From contig NZ_JASZYG010000004.1 in NCBI RefSeq assembly GCF_030317105.1, forward strand, positions 62,001 through 126,000: a DNA stretch of 64,000 nucleotides, read 5' to 3'. Under the pieces are notes generated by a model. The model ran no database searches. It saw only the letters and a program-made list of their open reading frames with translations, and was not told where the DNA came from. This DNA comes from Variovorax brevis (lineage in GTDB: Bacteria; Pseudomonadota; Gammaproteobacteria; Burkholderiales; Burkholderiaceae_C). Below are positions 10,398-19,857 of the stretch, one piece after another; the first letter of the stretch is position 1; each line of letters starts with the position of its first letter. A program made the translations under genes and the position numbers.

Positions 10398-11423
10398 CTA
10401 GCCGGCGTATTCCGATCGCAGCACCTTCGCCGCCTCGACCATCGCCCGAAGCTTGCCCACCGCCGTTTCACGCGCGAGGTACTTCATGCCGCAGTCCGGC
10501 GCGAGGATGACGTTGGCGGGTTCCACGTAGGGCAGCGCCCGCTTGATGCGCCCGACGATCGTCTCCACCGATTCCACCTCCGGATCCGAGAGGTCGATGC
10601 AGCCGACCATCACCTTCTTGCCACTCAACGCCTGCAGGGCCGAGCAGTCCAGGTGCGACTGCGCCGTTTCCACCGACACCTGCGAGCAACTGCATTGCGC
10701 CAGTTCCGGCAGGAACGAATAGCCGGACGGCCGCTCGTGAATGATGGCCGCATAGCCGAAGCAGATATGAACGGCCGTGGTGCCCTGGATGCCTTCCAGT
10801 GCCCGATTCAGTGCGCGCAGCCCGTACTGCCGCGCCTTTTCGGGACGCGCCTGCATGTACGGCTCGTCGATCTGCACGACGTCGGCACCTGCGGCAAACA
10901 GGTCGCGGATTTCCAGGTTGACCGCCTCCGCATAGTCCATGGCCGCCTCTTCCTCGGACTTGTAGAAGTCGTTTTGCGCCTGCTGCAGCATCGTGAAGGG
11001 GCCGGGCACCGTGATCTTCACCTGTCGGGTGGTGTTGGCACGCAGGAACTTCAGGTCCTCGACCTCGACCGCGTGCATGCGCCGGATCTTGCCGACGATG
11101 CGCGGCACCGGGTTTGGATGCCCCGAGCGATCCAGCGCCGAGCCGGGGTTGTCGAGATCCACGCCATCGAGCGCCGTGGCAAACCGGTTCGAATAACTTT
11201 CGCGGCGGATCTCGCCGTCCGTCACGATGTCCAGGCCCGCATCCTCCTGGGCGCGAATCGCGATCAGGGTCGCGTCTTCCTGCGCTGCGTTGAGGTATTG
11301 CGGCGGGATTCGCCAAAGCTCTTTCGCCCGCACGCGTGGTGGAAAGCGTCCCGCCAGCTTGGCCCGGTCGATCAGCCAATCGGGCTGCGGAAAGCTTCCA
11401 ACGATCGTCGTGGGGAACAGCAT
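10398..11423 (-). CDS. MetE C-terminal-domain-like methyltransferase, second copy
   Basis: A 341-residue relative of the protein at 8485, again only the catalytic half of MetE. The zinc-site pattern is HICFGYA, then VETAQSH, then LAPDCGMK. TIVGSFPQPDWL replaces the TIAGSLPKPGWL of the other copy. The two clearly diverge, so they are old paralogues rather than a recent duplication. The ATG at 11423 has a strong AAGGAG site about eight bases upstream. Substrate unknown; a methyl transfer to a thiol is inferred. Confidence 0.85.
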   Translation of the reverse strand: MLFPTTIVGSFPQPDWLIDRAKLAGRFPPRVRAKELWRIPPQYLNAAQEDATLIAIRAQEDAGLDIVTDGEIRRESYSNRFATALDGVDLDNPGSALDRSGHPNPVPRIVGKIRRMHAVEVEDLKFLRANTTRQVKITVPGPFTMLQQAQNDFYKSEEEAAMDYAEAVNLEIRDLFAAGADVVQIDEPYMQARPEKARQYGLRALNRALEGIQGTTAVHICFGYAAIIHERPSGYSFLPELAQCSCSQVSVETAQSHLDCSALQALSGKKVMVGCIDLSDPEVESVETIVGRIKRALPYVEPANVILAPDCGMKYLARETAVGKLRAMVEAAKVLRSEYAG

Positions 11424-11584
11424 GTCAAGTCTCCTTCTGGGTGTTTCGGCGTCGCCCATTTAATCGAAGATCCCTCCGCAAGACCACTGGCGTGCACCCC
11501 AGTGCCCGCTCGGCGCCACGCTGCCCATTTCAGCCTGGCTTCGTGTCCAATCCGGCCTGTCGGCACTGACCTTGGAGACCGCGC

Positions 11585-12808
11585 ATGAAGATCCGGAAAA
11601 TCGCGCTTGGCTTGCTGCTTGCCGTGGTGGCCGTGGGTGGCGCCGGCTGGTTCAGCCTCGACAAGGAAACGCGCGGCGTGCTGGCGACACTGCCCACCAA
11701 CCGCGACCTCCTGTTCTGGAGCCAGCCACAGCGCGATGCGGCATTTCGCGCGCTCGATCGCCTGCCGGTGCTCGCCAAGTCGCGCGTCGTGGAGGCCGGT
11801 GGCACGCCCTCCCCGCTGCCGCCGGGGCCGCCACTCCGACTGCCGCTGGACGTCGATGCCTACATGGCCGGCCAGCGAAGCGCAGCCCTCCTGGTCGTGC
11901 ATGACGGCAAGCTGCGTCTCGAACGCTACGGCCTCGACTTCGACAGCAGCGGACGCTGGACCAGCTTTTCAGTCGCCAAGTCCATTACCTCCACGCTGGT
12001 GGGCGCGGCGATCCGCGACGGTCACATCCGCAGCATGAATGACAAGGTGAGCGACTACATCCCCCAGATGAAAGGCTCCGCCTACGACGACGTCAGCATC
12101 GAGCAACTGTTGACCATGACCTCCGGCGTGCGGTGGAACGAAGACTACACAGACCCCAACTCGGACGTCGCACGCTTCAACAACCACGTGCCCGAGGAAG
12201 GCGTCGATGCGCTCGTGAGCTACCTGCGCCGCCTGCCGCGCGAGGTGCCACCCGGCACGCGCTGGCTCTACAGCACGGGCGAGACCAACCTCGTCGGCAT
12301 CCTCGTGAGCCAGGCGACGAAAAAGCCCTTGTCGACGTATCTGTCGGAAAAGATCTGGGTGCCGGCCGGCATGGAGCAGAAAGCCACCTGGATCCTCAGC
12401 CGGACCGGGCAAGAGATCAGCGGCTGCTGTCTCCAAGCCGCGTCACGGGACTTCGCCCGCTTCGGCCTCTTCATCCTGGGCGGTGCCCGCATCAACGGCC
12501 AGGGCATCGTTCCTGAGGGCTGGCTGGCGCTGGCCACGACCGGGCGCACCAGCATTGGCCAGCCCGAGCGCGGCTACGGCTACCAGTGGTGGACCTACGC
12601 CGACGGCACCTTCGCTGCGCGCGGCATCTTCGGCCAGGGCATCTTCATCGACCCGAAGCGCAAGCTCGTCATCGTCTCCAACGCCAACTGGGCGGGCGGC
12701 GCACGAGACCCTGTCGCCGGCGAGGCGCGCGAAGCCTTCTACCGCGCAGTGCAGAAGGCCGTCGATGACGAAGCGGCTGGCACGCCGGGCAGAAGCCCGG
12801 CACGCTGA
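11585..12808 (+). CDS. serine hydrolase, class C beta-lactamase/penicillin-binding-like
   Basis: A 407-residue protein with an N-terminal hydrophobic anchor (residues 5-22) and a beta-lactamase-fold hydrolase domain. The SVAK tetrad at residues 129-132 supplies the nucleophile Ser and general base Lys, and YST at 229 fits the second motif. The third motif region reads IFGQG rather than a classic KTG. This resembles esterases and 6-aminohexanoate-dimer hydrolase-like proteins more than true beta-lactamases. It is probably membrane-tethered facing the periplasm. Substrate unknown. Confidence 0.85.
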   Translation: MKIRKIALGLLLAVVAVGGAGWFSLDKETRGVLATLPTNRDLLFWSQPQRDAAFRALDRLPVLAKSRVVEAGGTPSPLPPGPPLRLPLDVDAYMAGQRSAALLVVHDGKLRLERYGLDFDSSGRWTSFSVAKSITSTLVGAAIRDGHIRSMNDKVSDYIPQMKGSAYDDVSIEQLLTMTSGVRWNEDYTDPNSDVARFNNHVPEEGVDALVSYLRRLPREVPPGTRWLYSTGETNLVGILVSQATKKPLSTYLSEKIWVPAGMEQKATWILSRTGQEISGCCLQAASRDFARFGLFILGGARINGQGIVPEGWLALATTGRTSIGQPERGYGYQWWTYADGTFAARGIFGQGIFIDPKRKLVIVSNANWAGGARDPVAGEAREAFYRAVQKAVDDEAAGTPGRSPAR

Positions 12809-13036
12809 CGCCAGTTGGAACTCGCCGCCCAAGGCCATGGCAAGGCGGGCACGCGCAGCGCTGTCGCATACGCGACAAGGCATCATGCCGAGTCGCACAC
12901 TACCAGTGTTCAGCGCCGGTTCCTCCCCCCGATTGACGATGACTTGTGGCCGCCGGCTCGATTGCAATGTCGTTGGACGAAGGCCAAAAGCCGGTCCGGC
13001 CTCGAAGCCCTGAATCACCATGAAAGGTCCAGCGCC

Positions 13037-13876
13037 TTGGATGCAGAATTCGCAGCAAAACTCTGGGAATCCAATGCCGAACTGTGGACGCGCCAAGCGC
13101 GTCTTGGCCTGGATGTCTTTCGCGACCTATTGAACACCCCTGCATTTCTCGGCCTGCTCCCGCCCATTCGCGGCTTGCGCGGGCTGGACGTTGGCTGCGG
13201 CGAAGGCGCCAACACGCGCCAGCTCGCCAGGCGCGGCGCCCGGATGTCCGCGGTGGACGTCGCACCCACTTTCGTGCGCTACGCCAGGGAAGCGGAATCC
13301 GCCGACCCCATGGGCATCGACTTCCGCACGGGCGATGGCATGAGCCTGCCCTTCGAGGCGGACAGCTTCGACTTCGTCACCGCCTTCATGTCCCTGATGG
13401 ACATGCCCGACCCCGCGCTTGCCCTGCAGGAGGCAAGCCGCGTGCTGCGGCCCGGTGGCTTCCTGCAGTTTTCCATTCTTCATCCGTGCTTCAACCCGCC
13501 GCACCGCAAGGTGGTGCGCGACCGGCACGGCAAGGCGCGCGCCATCGAGATCGCCGACTACTTTCACTCGACGGAAGGCCGTGTCGACTCATGGTGGTTC
13601 TCGACACTGCCGAACGCCGAACGCGCGAAAGTGGCGCCGTTTCGCACACCCATTTTTCATCGAACGCTGAGCCAGTGGTTCGACCTGCTCATCGGGAGCG
13701 GCCTGCAGGTCGAGAAGCTGTGCGAACCCACGGTGGAATCCGGGCAGCAGTCAAGGGTTGCGGTGATCGACGACACGCGCGTCGCGCCGCTGTCGCTGCA
13801 CGTGCGTGCGAAGAAGCCGAACTGTGCGCATGACGGCGGTGCGAAGGCGCAGCGCAGCCAGCCCAGCCAGCGCTAG
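13037..13876 (+). CDS. class I SAM-dependent methyltransferase
   Basis: A 279-residue methyltransferase. The SAM-binding glycine loop reads LDVGCGEGANT, the following acidic strand is AVDVAP, and FDFVTAFMSLMDMPD with VLRPGG are the usual later motifs. The reading frame runs back to 12815, but the added 74 residues are unlike the family. The TTG at 13037, preceded by GAAAGG, places LDAEFAAKLWE at the N-terminus and is my choice; this start is uncertain. The methyl acceptor is unknown. Confidence 0.82.
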   Translation: MDAEFAAKLWESNAELWTRQARLGLDVFRDLLNTPAFLGLLPPIRGLRGLDVGCGEGANTRQLARRGARMSAVDVAPTFVRYAREAESADPMGIDFRTGDGMSLPFEADSFDFVTAFMSLMDMPDPALALQEASRVLRPGGFLQFSILHPCFNPPHRKVVRDRHGKARAIEIADYFHSTEGRVDSWWFSTLPNAERAKVAPFRTPIFHRTLSQWFDLLIGSGLQVEKLCEPTVESGQQSRVAVIDDTRVAPLSLHVRAKKPNCAHDGGAKAQRSQPSQR

Positions 13877-14938
13877 TCAGCGGTCCTTCTGCCGCCGCAG
13901 CGCCAGCCAGCCCGCAATGGCCGTGAAGCTGACAACAATGGCCACGACGACCCAGAAGCCGTGCTCGTCCTGCGCCAGCGGAATTCCGCCCACGTTCATG
14001 CCGAACAGGCCCGCCAGGATGTTGATGGGCAAGGCCAGCACCGTCACCACCGTCAGCACGAAGAGGCTGCGGTTGTTGTCTTCGTTCACGCTCGCCGCAA
14101 TCTCTTCCTGCAGCAGCTTGATGCGCTCCTGAAGTGCCTGCATGTCGCGCAGCACGACGGAGAATTCTTCCGTCGCGGCGCGCAGTTCCTCCACGTCGTT
14201 GCCCGCCATCCACGCGGGCGGGTTTTGCAGCAGGCGAAACAGTGCGGCAGGCTCGGGCGCCAGCAGGCGCTGCAGCCGAACCAGCACGCGCCGCAAGCCA
14301 CCGAGGCGCGCACGCTTGGTGTTGAGCCGGCCGGCCAGCAACTGGTCCTCGATCTTGTCGACGCGATCCGTCGCGCTGCGCACGATGCCCACCAGCACAT
14401 CGGCCTGCGTGCGCATCAAGCGCTCCAGCAGATCGGCGGTCGAGCGGATCGCCTCGCCGCGCAGGATGGCGGTGCGCAGGTTGTCGCACGAGCGCAAGGG
14501 ATGGCGCCGGGCGGTGACCACCAGTCGCCGGTCCACGCTGATCCACAAGGTCGAGATGTCCGACGCATCGAGTTCGAAGTCGAAGTGCACGTCATTGATG
14601 ACGGCCACCAGCGACTGTTCCGCACGCTCGATGCGCGTGGAATAAAGGCCGTCGTGCAGCGCCTCGAAGAAATCGTCCGACAACTGCGCATGGCGTGACA
14701 GCCATCGCTCGGCGGCCACGTGCGCAAAGTTGAAGTGCAGCCAGGCAAAGGCCGGCTGCGCTTGCGGCTCGGGCGCCGCGGGCTGCTCGTCGGACGATGC
14801 GGCAAGCCAGTCCGCCGCGGCAGCGGAGGTCAAGGGCTTGCCCACACCGTCCGCACCAAAGAGAAAGCCGCAGATCAGGCCGGCTTCGTCACCACCGTAG
14901 TTCGCGGCAATCGCGTCTGGAAAATTGGCTGGGGGCAA
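13877..14938 (-). CDS. CorA-family divalent cation transporter (ZntB-like)
   Basis: A 353-residue inner-membrane channel-type transporter. A long soluble helical domain is followed by two C-terminal membrane helices, with the GMN signature in LFGMNVGG between them. The long N-terminal cytoplasmic part and the short final tail (RRQKDR) fit the CorA/ZntB superfamily. Whether it carries Mg2+, Zn2+ or another ion cannot be decided here. It starts 24 bases after the end of the phosphate transporter on the same strand, so the two may be co-transcribed. Confidence 0.88.
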   Translation of the reverse strand: MPPANFPDAIAANYGGDEAGLICGFLFGADGVGKPLTSAAAADWLAASSDEQPAAPEPQAQPAFAWLHFNFAHVAAERWLSRHAQLSDDFFEALHDGLYSTRIERAEQSLVAVINDVHFDFELDASDISTLWISVDRRLVVTARRHPLRSCDNLRTAILRGEAIRSTADLLERLMRTQADVLVGIVRSATDRVDKIEDQLLAGRLNTKRARLGGLRRVLVRLQRLLAPEPAALFRLLQNPPAWMAGNDVEELRAATEEFSVVLRDMQALQERIKLLQEEIAASVNEDNNRSLFVLTVVTVLALPINILAGLFGMNVGGIPLAQDEHGFWVVVAIVVSFTAIAGWLALRRQKDR

Positions 14939-14962
14939 GTTGCTTCTTGTTCGATCGTTTGT

Positions 14963-16585
14963 TCAGAAAACCTGCGTGAACAGCCAATACAGCGAGCCCG
15001 ACAGCAAGATGGCGGCAGGCAGCGTCAGCACCCACGCCATGAGCAGGTTGCGAATGGTCGACATCTGCAGGCCCGAGCGGTTGGCGGCCATCGTTCCGGC
15101 CACGCCCGAAGAGAGCACGTGCGTCGTCGACACCGGAAGACCGTAGACGTCCGCCGCACCGATGGTGAGCATCGCGACCAGTTCGGCGGACGCGCCCTGC
15201 GCATAGGTCAGGTGCGTCTTGCCGATCTTCTCGCCGACGGTGACGACGATGCGCTTCCACCCGACCATCGTGCCCAGCCCCAGCGCAATGGCCACGGCCA
15301 CCTTCACCCACAGCGGAATGAACTTGGTCGCGTTGTCAATCTCGCTCTTGAAGGCCTTGAGGTTGGACCGCGTGTCGGCATCGAAGTGCACGGCTTCGTT
15401 CTTCTCAAGGAAGCGGATGGCTTCCGATGCGAGGTACATGTCGTTGCGCACGTTGGACACGGCCGACGCCGGCACCTTGGCGAGCGATCCATGCGCCTTG
15501 ACCTGCGCACCGATGCTGCCCGTCACGGCCGCGAGCGACGCGACCACTTCCGGCGAATACTGCCGTGTGCGCACGAACTCCGACAGGACTTTGGTCGGCT
15601 CGGCCGGTGCGACCACGGTGGTGTTCTTGCTGAGCGACTGCTGCGCGACCTGTGCCACCGCAACGAAGCGGGTCATCTCGCTCTCGGGCATGGCGCGGTT
15701 CAGCGCATACGCCATCGGCACCGTCCCGACCAGGATCAGCATGATGAGGCCCATGCCCTTTTGCCCGTCGTTCGAGCCATGCGCGAAGGAGACGCCGGTG
15801 CAGGTCAGGATCAGCAGCCCGCGGATCCACCACGGCGGCGGCGCGTCGTTTTTCGGCTCTTCATAGAGCGCACGATTCTTCACGAGCGCCTTCAGCGCCA
15901 GCAACAGGAGCGCCGCGCAGCCAAAGCCCACCAGCGGGGAGAGCAGCAGCGAATAGCCAACCTTGGTGGCCTGTGTCCAATCCACGCCGCTGGTGCCGTC
16001 ACGCCCATGCATCAAGGCGTTGGCAATGCCCACGCCGATGATCGAGCCGATCAGCGTGTGCGACGAGGAAGCCGGCAAGCCGAGCCACCAGGTGCCCAGG
16101 TTCCAGAGGATGGCGGCAATCAGCAGCGCGAACACCATCGCGAAGCCCGCGCTGGAACCGACCTGCAGGATGAGTTCGACGGGCAGCAACGAAATGATCC
16201 CGAAGGCCACGGCGCCGCTGGACACCAGCACGCCCACGAAGTTGAAGAAACCCGACCACACCACCGCAAAGTTCGGCGGCAGCGAGTGGGTGTAGATCAC
16301 CGTGGCCACCGCGTTCGCCGTGTCGTGAAAGCCGTTGACGAACTCGAAGCCCAGCGCAATCAGCAGCGCCACGCCCAGCAGGATGTAGGGCACCCAGGTG
16401 AGGGCATCGCCACCACCCGCCGACTTGACGTCGCTGCTCAGGCTGTAGGCGGTAAAGAACAGCCCGCACGCCAGCACCGAGAAGAAGAGGACCAGGGTCA
16501 AGGGGCTGGGTCTGGAATCCAGCTTGGGCCGCGCGTGAAGATTCGGTTGCCCCGGCTTTCCGGCGTCGGCGTACACACTGCTCAT
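14963..16585 (-). CDS. pit: inorganic phosphate transporter, Pit family
   Basis: A 540-residue low-affinity phosphate (metal-phosphate) : H+ symporter. The two inverted PiT signatures are present: GFEFVNGFHDTANAVATVIYT near residue 80 and SFAHGSNDGQKGMG mid-protein. SSSHTLIGSIIG and STTHVLSSGVAG mark the internal repeat. A large soluble loop separates the halves, as in PitA. The ATG at 16585 follows GGAGG. The CorA-like transporter lies downstream. Confidence 0.95.
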   Translation of the reverse strand: MSSVYADAGKPGQPNLHARPKLDSRPSPLTLVLFFSVLACGLFFTAYSLSSDVKSAGGGDALTWVPYILLGVALLIALGFEFVNGFHDTANAVATVIYTHSLPPNFAVVWSGFFNFVGVLVSSGAVAFGIISLLPVELILQVGSSAGFAMVFALLIAAILWNLGTWWLGLPASSSHTLIGSIIGVGIANALMHGRDGTSGVDWTQATKVGYSLLLSPLVGFGCAALLLLALKALVKNRALYEEPKNDAPPPWWIRGLLILTCTGVSFAHGSNDGQKGMGLIMLILVGTVPMAYALNRAMPESEMTRFVAVAQVAQQSLSKNTTVVAPAEPTKVLSEFVRTRQYSPEVVASLAAVTGSIGAQVKAHGSLAKVPASAVSNVRNDMYLASEAIRFLEKNEAVHFDADTRSNLKAFKSEIDNATKFIPLWVKVAVAIALGLGTMVGWKRIVVTVGEKIGKTHLTYAQGASAELVAMLTIGAADVYGLPVSTTHVLSSGVAGTMAANRSGLQMSTIRNLLMAWVLTLPAAILLSGSLYWLFTQVF

Positions 16586-16715
16586 GGTGGTCCTCCGTTG
16601 AACACAGGAGACCATGCTGCCGTCGCCGTGTGTCAGGCGTGTGTCACGGGCCGGTCACGCGGCGGCGCCAGAATTGTTGTCTTTTTGCCGCTCGTGACCG
16701 TACCCGCCGATCTCG

Positions 16716-18480
16716 CTACACGGGCAAGGTGAAAGACGGATCGCTGACCGAGGGCTGCCCGGTTTCGACGCGACCGGCCAGGCGGCGATGGAAGGCGGCG
16801 TCGGCGTCACAGGTCACCACGAAGTCGTACCAGCCGCCGTAGCCTTGCAGTTCCCAGCGCCGCTCGTCCTCGTCGCCACCCTTGACTTTCACGGTCCACG
16901 GCCCGACCTGGCCATAGGATTTTCCGACGATCGTGAAGACGCAAGGACGATCGCCGTCGTTGCGCAGTTTCAGGTGCAAGCCGCCGGTGCGCACGTTGTA
17001 GCCCACGCGAATCTCGGGCTGCGCAGCCTTGGCGGGCCGCAGCCGGTTCAGGTCGCCCTTGAACGCGCGATGAAAGCCGTTGGGGCCGAGCACCCACAGG
17101 TCGTACTTGCCTTGGTCATCCGCCATGGCGGCCCAGTCGTCGTCCAGTCGCTTGCCGGCCTCCACCGCATAGCGACGCGGCAGGCGGTCGTCCAGATGAA
17201 GCTTGTCGTACACGTGGAAGACGGCTCCCGCATCGCCACCGTTGGCGAAAATCAGGCGCAGCTTTCCGTTGTGGGGGTTGGCACGCGCGCTCACGTGCAG
17301 TTCGTAAGGCAAGGCGCGCGAAGGCCGGATGCCGGTGTCCTGCTGCACGGGCAGCGTGGTGTCGGGCGGCGGCACGATGGCCGGCAGCAACTCCTGCGCG
17401 GCGCGCAGGGCATCCGCCTGCTCTTTCGTCTTGCGACCCGCCAGCGTGGGCAGCACCTCGTTGTTGGGGTTCACGAAGTTGAAGGCACTGGTCAGGTCGC
17501 CGCACACCGCACGACGGAAGGCGCTGATGTTGGGCTCCCTCACGCCGAAGCGCTTTTCGAGGAAGCGGATCACCGAGGTGTGGTCGAACACCTGCGAATT
17601 GACCCAGCCGCCACGGCTCCAGGGCGAGATCACGTACATCGGCACGCGCATGCCGGGGCCGTACACGCGGCCATCCGGTTGCGGCTGGCCCGTCGTGCCC
17701 GGCGGATTGGGGTGCGTGAAGTACTCGAAGGCGAGGTCTTCGTCGCGCAGTGTCGTCTTGCCCGCGGGCGTGCCATCGGGGTTGATCGACGGCGCCGATG
17801 GCGAAGGGCAATGGTCGAAGTAGCCGTCGTTCTCGTCGAAGTTGATGAAGAGCACGGTCTTGCTCCACACCTCGGGCACGGCCGTCAAGGCGTCGAGCGC
17901 GGCCTGGATGTACCACGCGCCCTGCACCGGGCTCGACGGGCCGGGGTGTTCCGAATAGGTCGAGGGCGCCACGATCCACGAGACCTGCGGCAGCTTTCCG
18001 TTCTTGATGTCCTGGCGGAACTGCTCGAAGAAGCCGCCGTCCGGCATCGTGTTGGCAATGCCCTTGTAGAGCGGATTGCCCACTTCGTCGCTCGCCGGGT
18101 CGTAGGCCGGTGACAGCGCCTCGTTGCTCACCGGCTTGCCCGAGGCCTCGTTGGCCTTGCGGTACTGCACGAAGCCGGCCAGCGAGTTGTCGCCGAAGTT
18201 GTCTGGCATCCACTGGTAGACGATCCACGAGACACCGGCCTTCTGCAAGCGCTCGGGGTAGGTCTTCCATGTGTAGCCTTCAGTGGACGGGCCGATGGAA
18301 TCCCATTCGTTGTTGACCGTCGCCACGTTGGCCCCCGTGGGTCCGTTGGTGCCGGTCCACAGGAACATGCGGTTGGAATTGGTGCCCGTGTGCATCGAGC
18401 AGTGGTACGCGTCGCAGAGGGTGAACGCGTCGGCCAGCGCGAACTGGAAAGGCGCTTCCCCCCTGTTGAAGTAGCCCATC
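16716..18480 (-). pseudogene. phosphocholine-specific phospholipase C, N-terminus missing
   Basis: The visible part runs from the MGYFNR block to two C-terminal domains of the phospholipase C / acid phosphatase superfamily (PlcH/PlcN type). FALADAFTLCDAYHCS, DENDGYFDH and PWSRGGWVNSQVFDHTSV are family blocks. About 590 residues remain of a usual 700 or so. The Tat signal and first ~120 residues, which carry part of the metal site, are gone. Similarity stops sharply at 18480, where unrelated sequence begins. The open frame runs on to 18521 in that foreign sequence. Without its export signal and N-terminal active-site part it is unlikely to work. Confidence 0.75.
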
Positions 18481-18481
18481 G

Positions 18482-18577
18482 GACATCGCGGGCTATGCGT
18501 CCAAGCTGCCTGCGAACGCACCGTTCCATCTCATGTTCATGGGCGGCAGCATCGAGCTGGCGCTGTTCACCTCTTGA
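18482..18577 (+). pseudogene. orphan coding fragment at a rearrangement junction
   Basis: A 96-base piece reads on the plus strand as a protein end: ...GYASKLPANAPFHLMF, then MGGSIELALFTS and a stop. It has no start of its own and lies between two truncated minus-strand genes. Its style fits the later part of a type 1 periplasmic binding protein, possibly an inverted piece of the neighbour at 18567. That link is inferred by eye. It is too short to be a gene. Confidence 0.4.
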
Positions 18578-19079
18578 GCACGTAGCGCATCTGGTCTTCG
18601 CGCGAGGCGAAGAGCGCAAACAGGCGCGGGTCGGTGTCCATCTGCGGATCGGCCAGCCATGGCGCGACGTGCGCGATGTCCAAGCGCATCTGCGCTGACT
18701 CGTTCAGGCTCGCCAGTGCGAGGTCTTCCCCCACGGTGCCCAGCAACGCGAGTTGCGCGGGATCGTCCTTGACCGTTTGCAGTGCGCTGCGGACCGAGGC
18801 CGCCGTGCCGTCGGTCTCCAGGGTTGAAAGTTGCGGAACGGGCGCATTCATTTTCCTGAGTTCGGCAAAGGCGAGCCGGATGCCAGTCGCGTAGTCGCGC
18901 GACAGTTGTTGTTGGTCGGGCGACATGTCCAACAGTTGCGTGACGCGCGGCAAGGTGGCGTCCGCCGCGCGCGGCTGTGCGCCAGCGAGCATGGGGTGGG
19001 TACTGAGTGCGGCAGCGCCGATGGCGCCGCCAATGCTGCGCAGGATGTGTCGCCGCTGGACGGCTGGGGGGTTTTTCAT
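18567..19079 (-). pseudogene. ABC transporter substrate-binding protein, C-terminally truncated
   Basis: A 170-residue protein with a twin-arginine signal (RRHILRS followed by a hydrophobic stretch, cleavage near AGAQ). It then has the first lobe of a type 1 periplasmic binding protein (LLDMSPDQQQLSRDY, ALLGTVGEDLALAS, DPRLFALFASREDQMRYVLK). Proteins of this family are about 370-400 residues, so more than half, including the second lobe and hinge, is missing. The reading stops at the junction with the phospholipase fragment. No permease or ATPase genes are nearby. Confidence 0.65.
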
Positions 19080-19378
19080 GTGGGCGATTCTGGAAATGCA
19101 ATATGTCGGGGGCACTACATGCACCCTGCGCCGCGTGAAGTGCTTCACGAATCGGGCGAATGTCGTTGCGCCTGGCCCGATGCCGCCCGCCCCATGAAGA
19201 TCGTCAGGTCGTGTCTTGACCCGTCTTCAAGGCCAGGCGAATCAGCCCAGGCCAGCACGACCGCCGCCCCGAGCGCCCTGCGTCAATTCTGCGAGCCTGC
19301 GCCCTGATCGCATCATTCGCTTGCATCGGCGAAATTTTGGAGGTGAGATGTCGCACCGATGTCAGTACGGAGAACCCG
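19080..19378. other. intergenic region between the truncated binding protein and the cupin gene
   Basis: About 300 bases without a supported gene. I saw no repeat, strong terminator or RNA structure. It should contain divergent promoters, but I could not assign -35/-10 pairs with confidence. Confidence 0.4.
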
Positions 19379-19780
19379 ATGCAACCCCAGCCGACGCTCG
19401 CGCCGCAGCGCTTCGTGATCAGCCACCCCAACGAGGCCGACTTCAAGACGGGCGGCTTGCGTGACTACTCCGCCTACCGTGACCTGGGCGTTGCAAAGGC
19501 GACGAACGGGCTGGCCGAGGCGCATGTGATCCGCATGGTCGCGCCCTTCCGGCCTGAGCTGAGCTTGCGCCACCACCACAACGTCCAGTTCCAGATGGTG
19601 TATTGCCTCAAGGGCTGGTTCGAAACGGATTTCGAAGGGGTGGGGCCGCAGCGCCTCGTGGCCGGGTCCAGTTGGGTGCAGCCGCCTGGCATCCGCCATA
19701 CCGTCATCGGCTGGTCGGATGACTGCGAACTTCTGGAGATCCTTGTTCCGGCCGAGCATGAAACGGTGAACGACGCGTAG
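19379..19780 (+). CDS. cupin domain protein
   Basis: A 133-residue single-domain cupin. The metal-binding first motif appears as RHHHNVQFQMVYCLKGWFE around residue 65-85, and the second as VQPPGIRHTVIGWSDDCELLEI. It may bind a metal and act as a small dioxygenase, isomerase or sensor; the sequence does not say which. I start it at the ATG 19379, which has a GGAG site. An earlier TTG at 19337 is also in frame. Confidence 0.82.
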   Translation: MQPQPTLAPQRFVISHPNEADFKTGGLRDYSAYRDLGVAKATNGLAEAHVIRMVAPFRPELSLRHHHNVQFQMVYCLKGWFETDFEGVGPQRLVAGSSWVQPPGIRHTVIGWSDDCELLEILVPAEHETVNDA

Positions 19781-19857
19781 TTCATCTCGCGTCATGACGG
19801 CGTCACCGGCGGCTTCGATAGTGCACTCGCGGTACATCGACCGCGAGGAGAAGCGCC

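Noticed and set aside
14720..16732. A 670-codon open frame on the plus strand
   Set aside because: It lies opposite the Pit and CorA genes, is rich in His, Arg and Gln with no fold signs, and is a GC-driven shadow frame.
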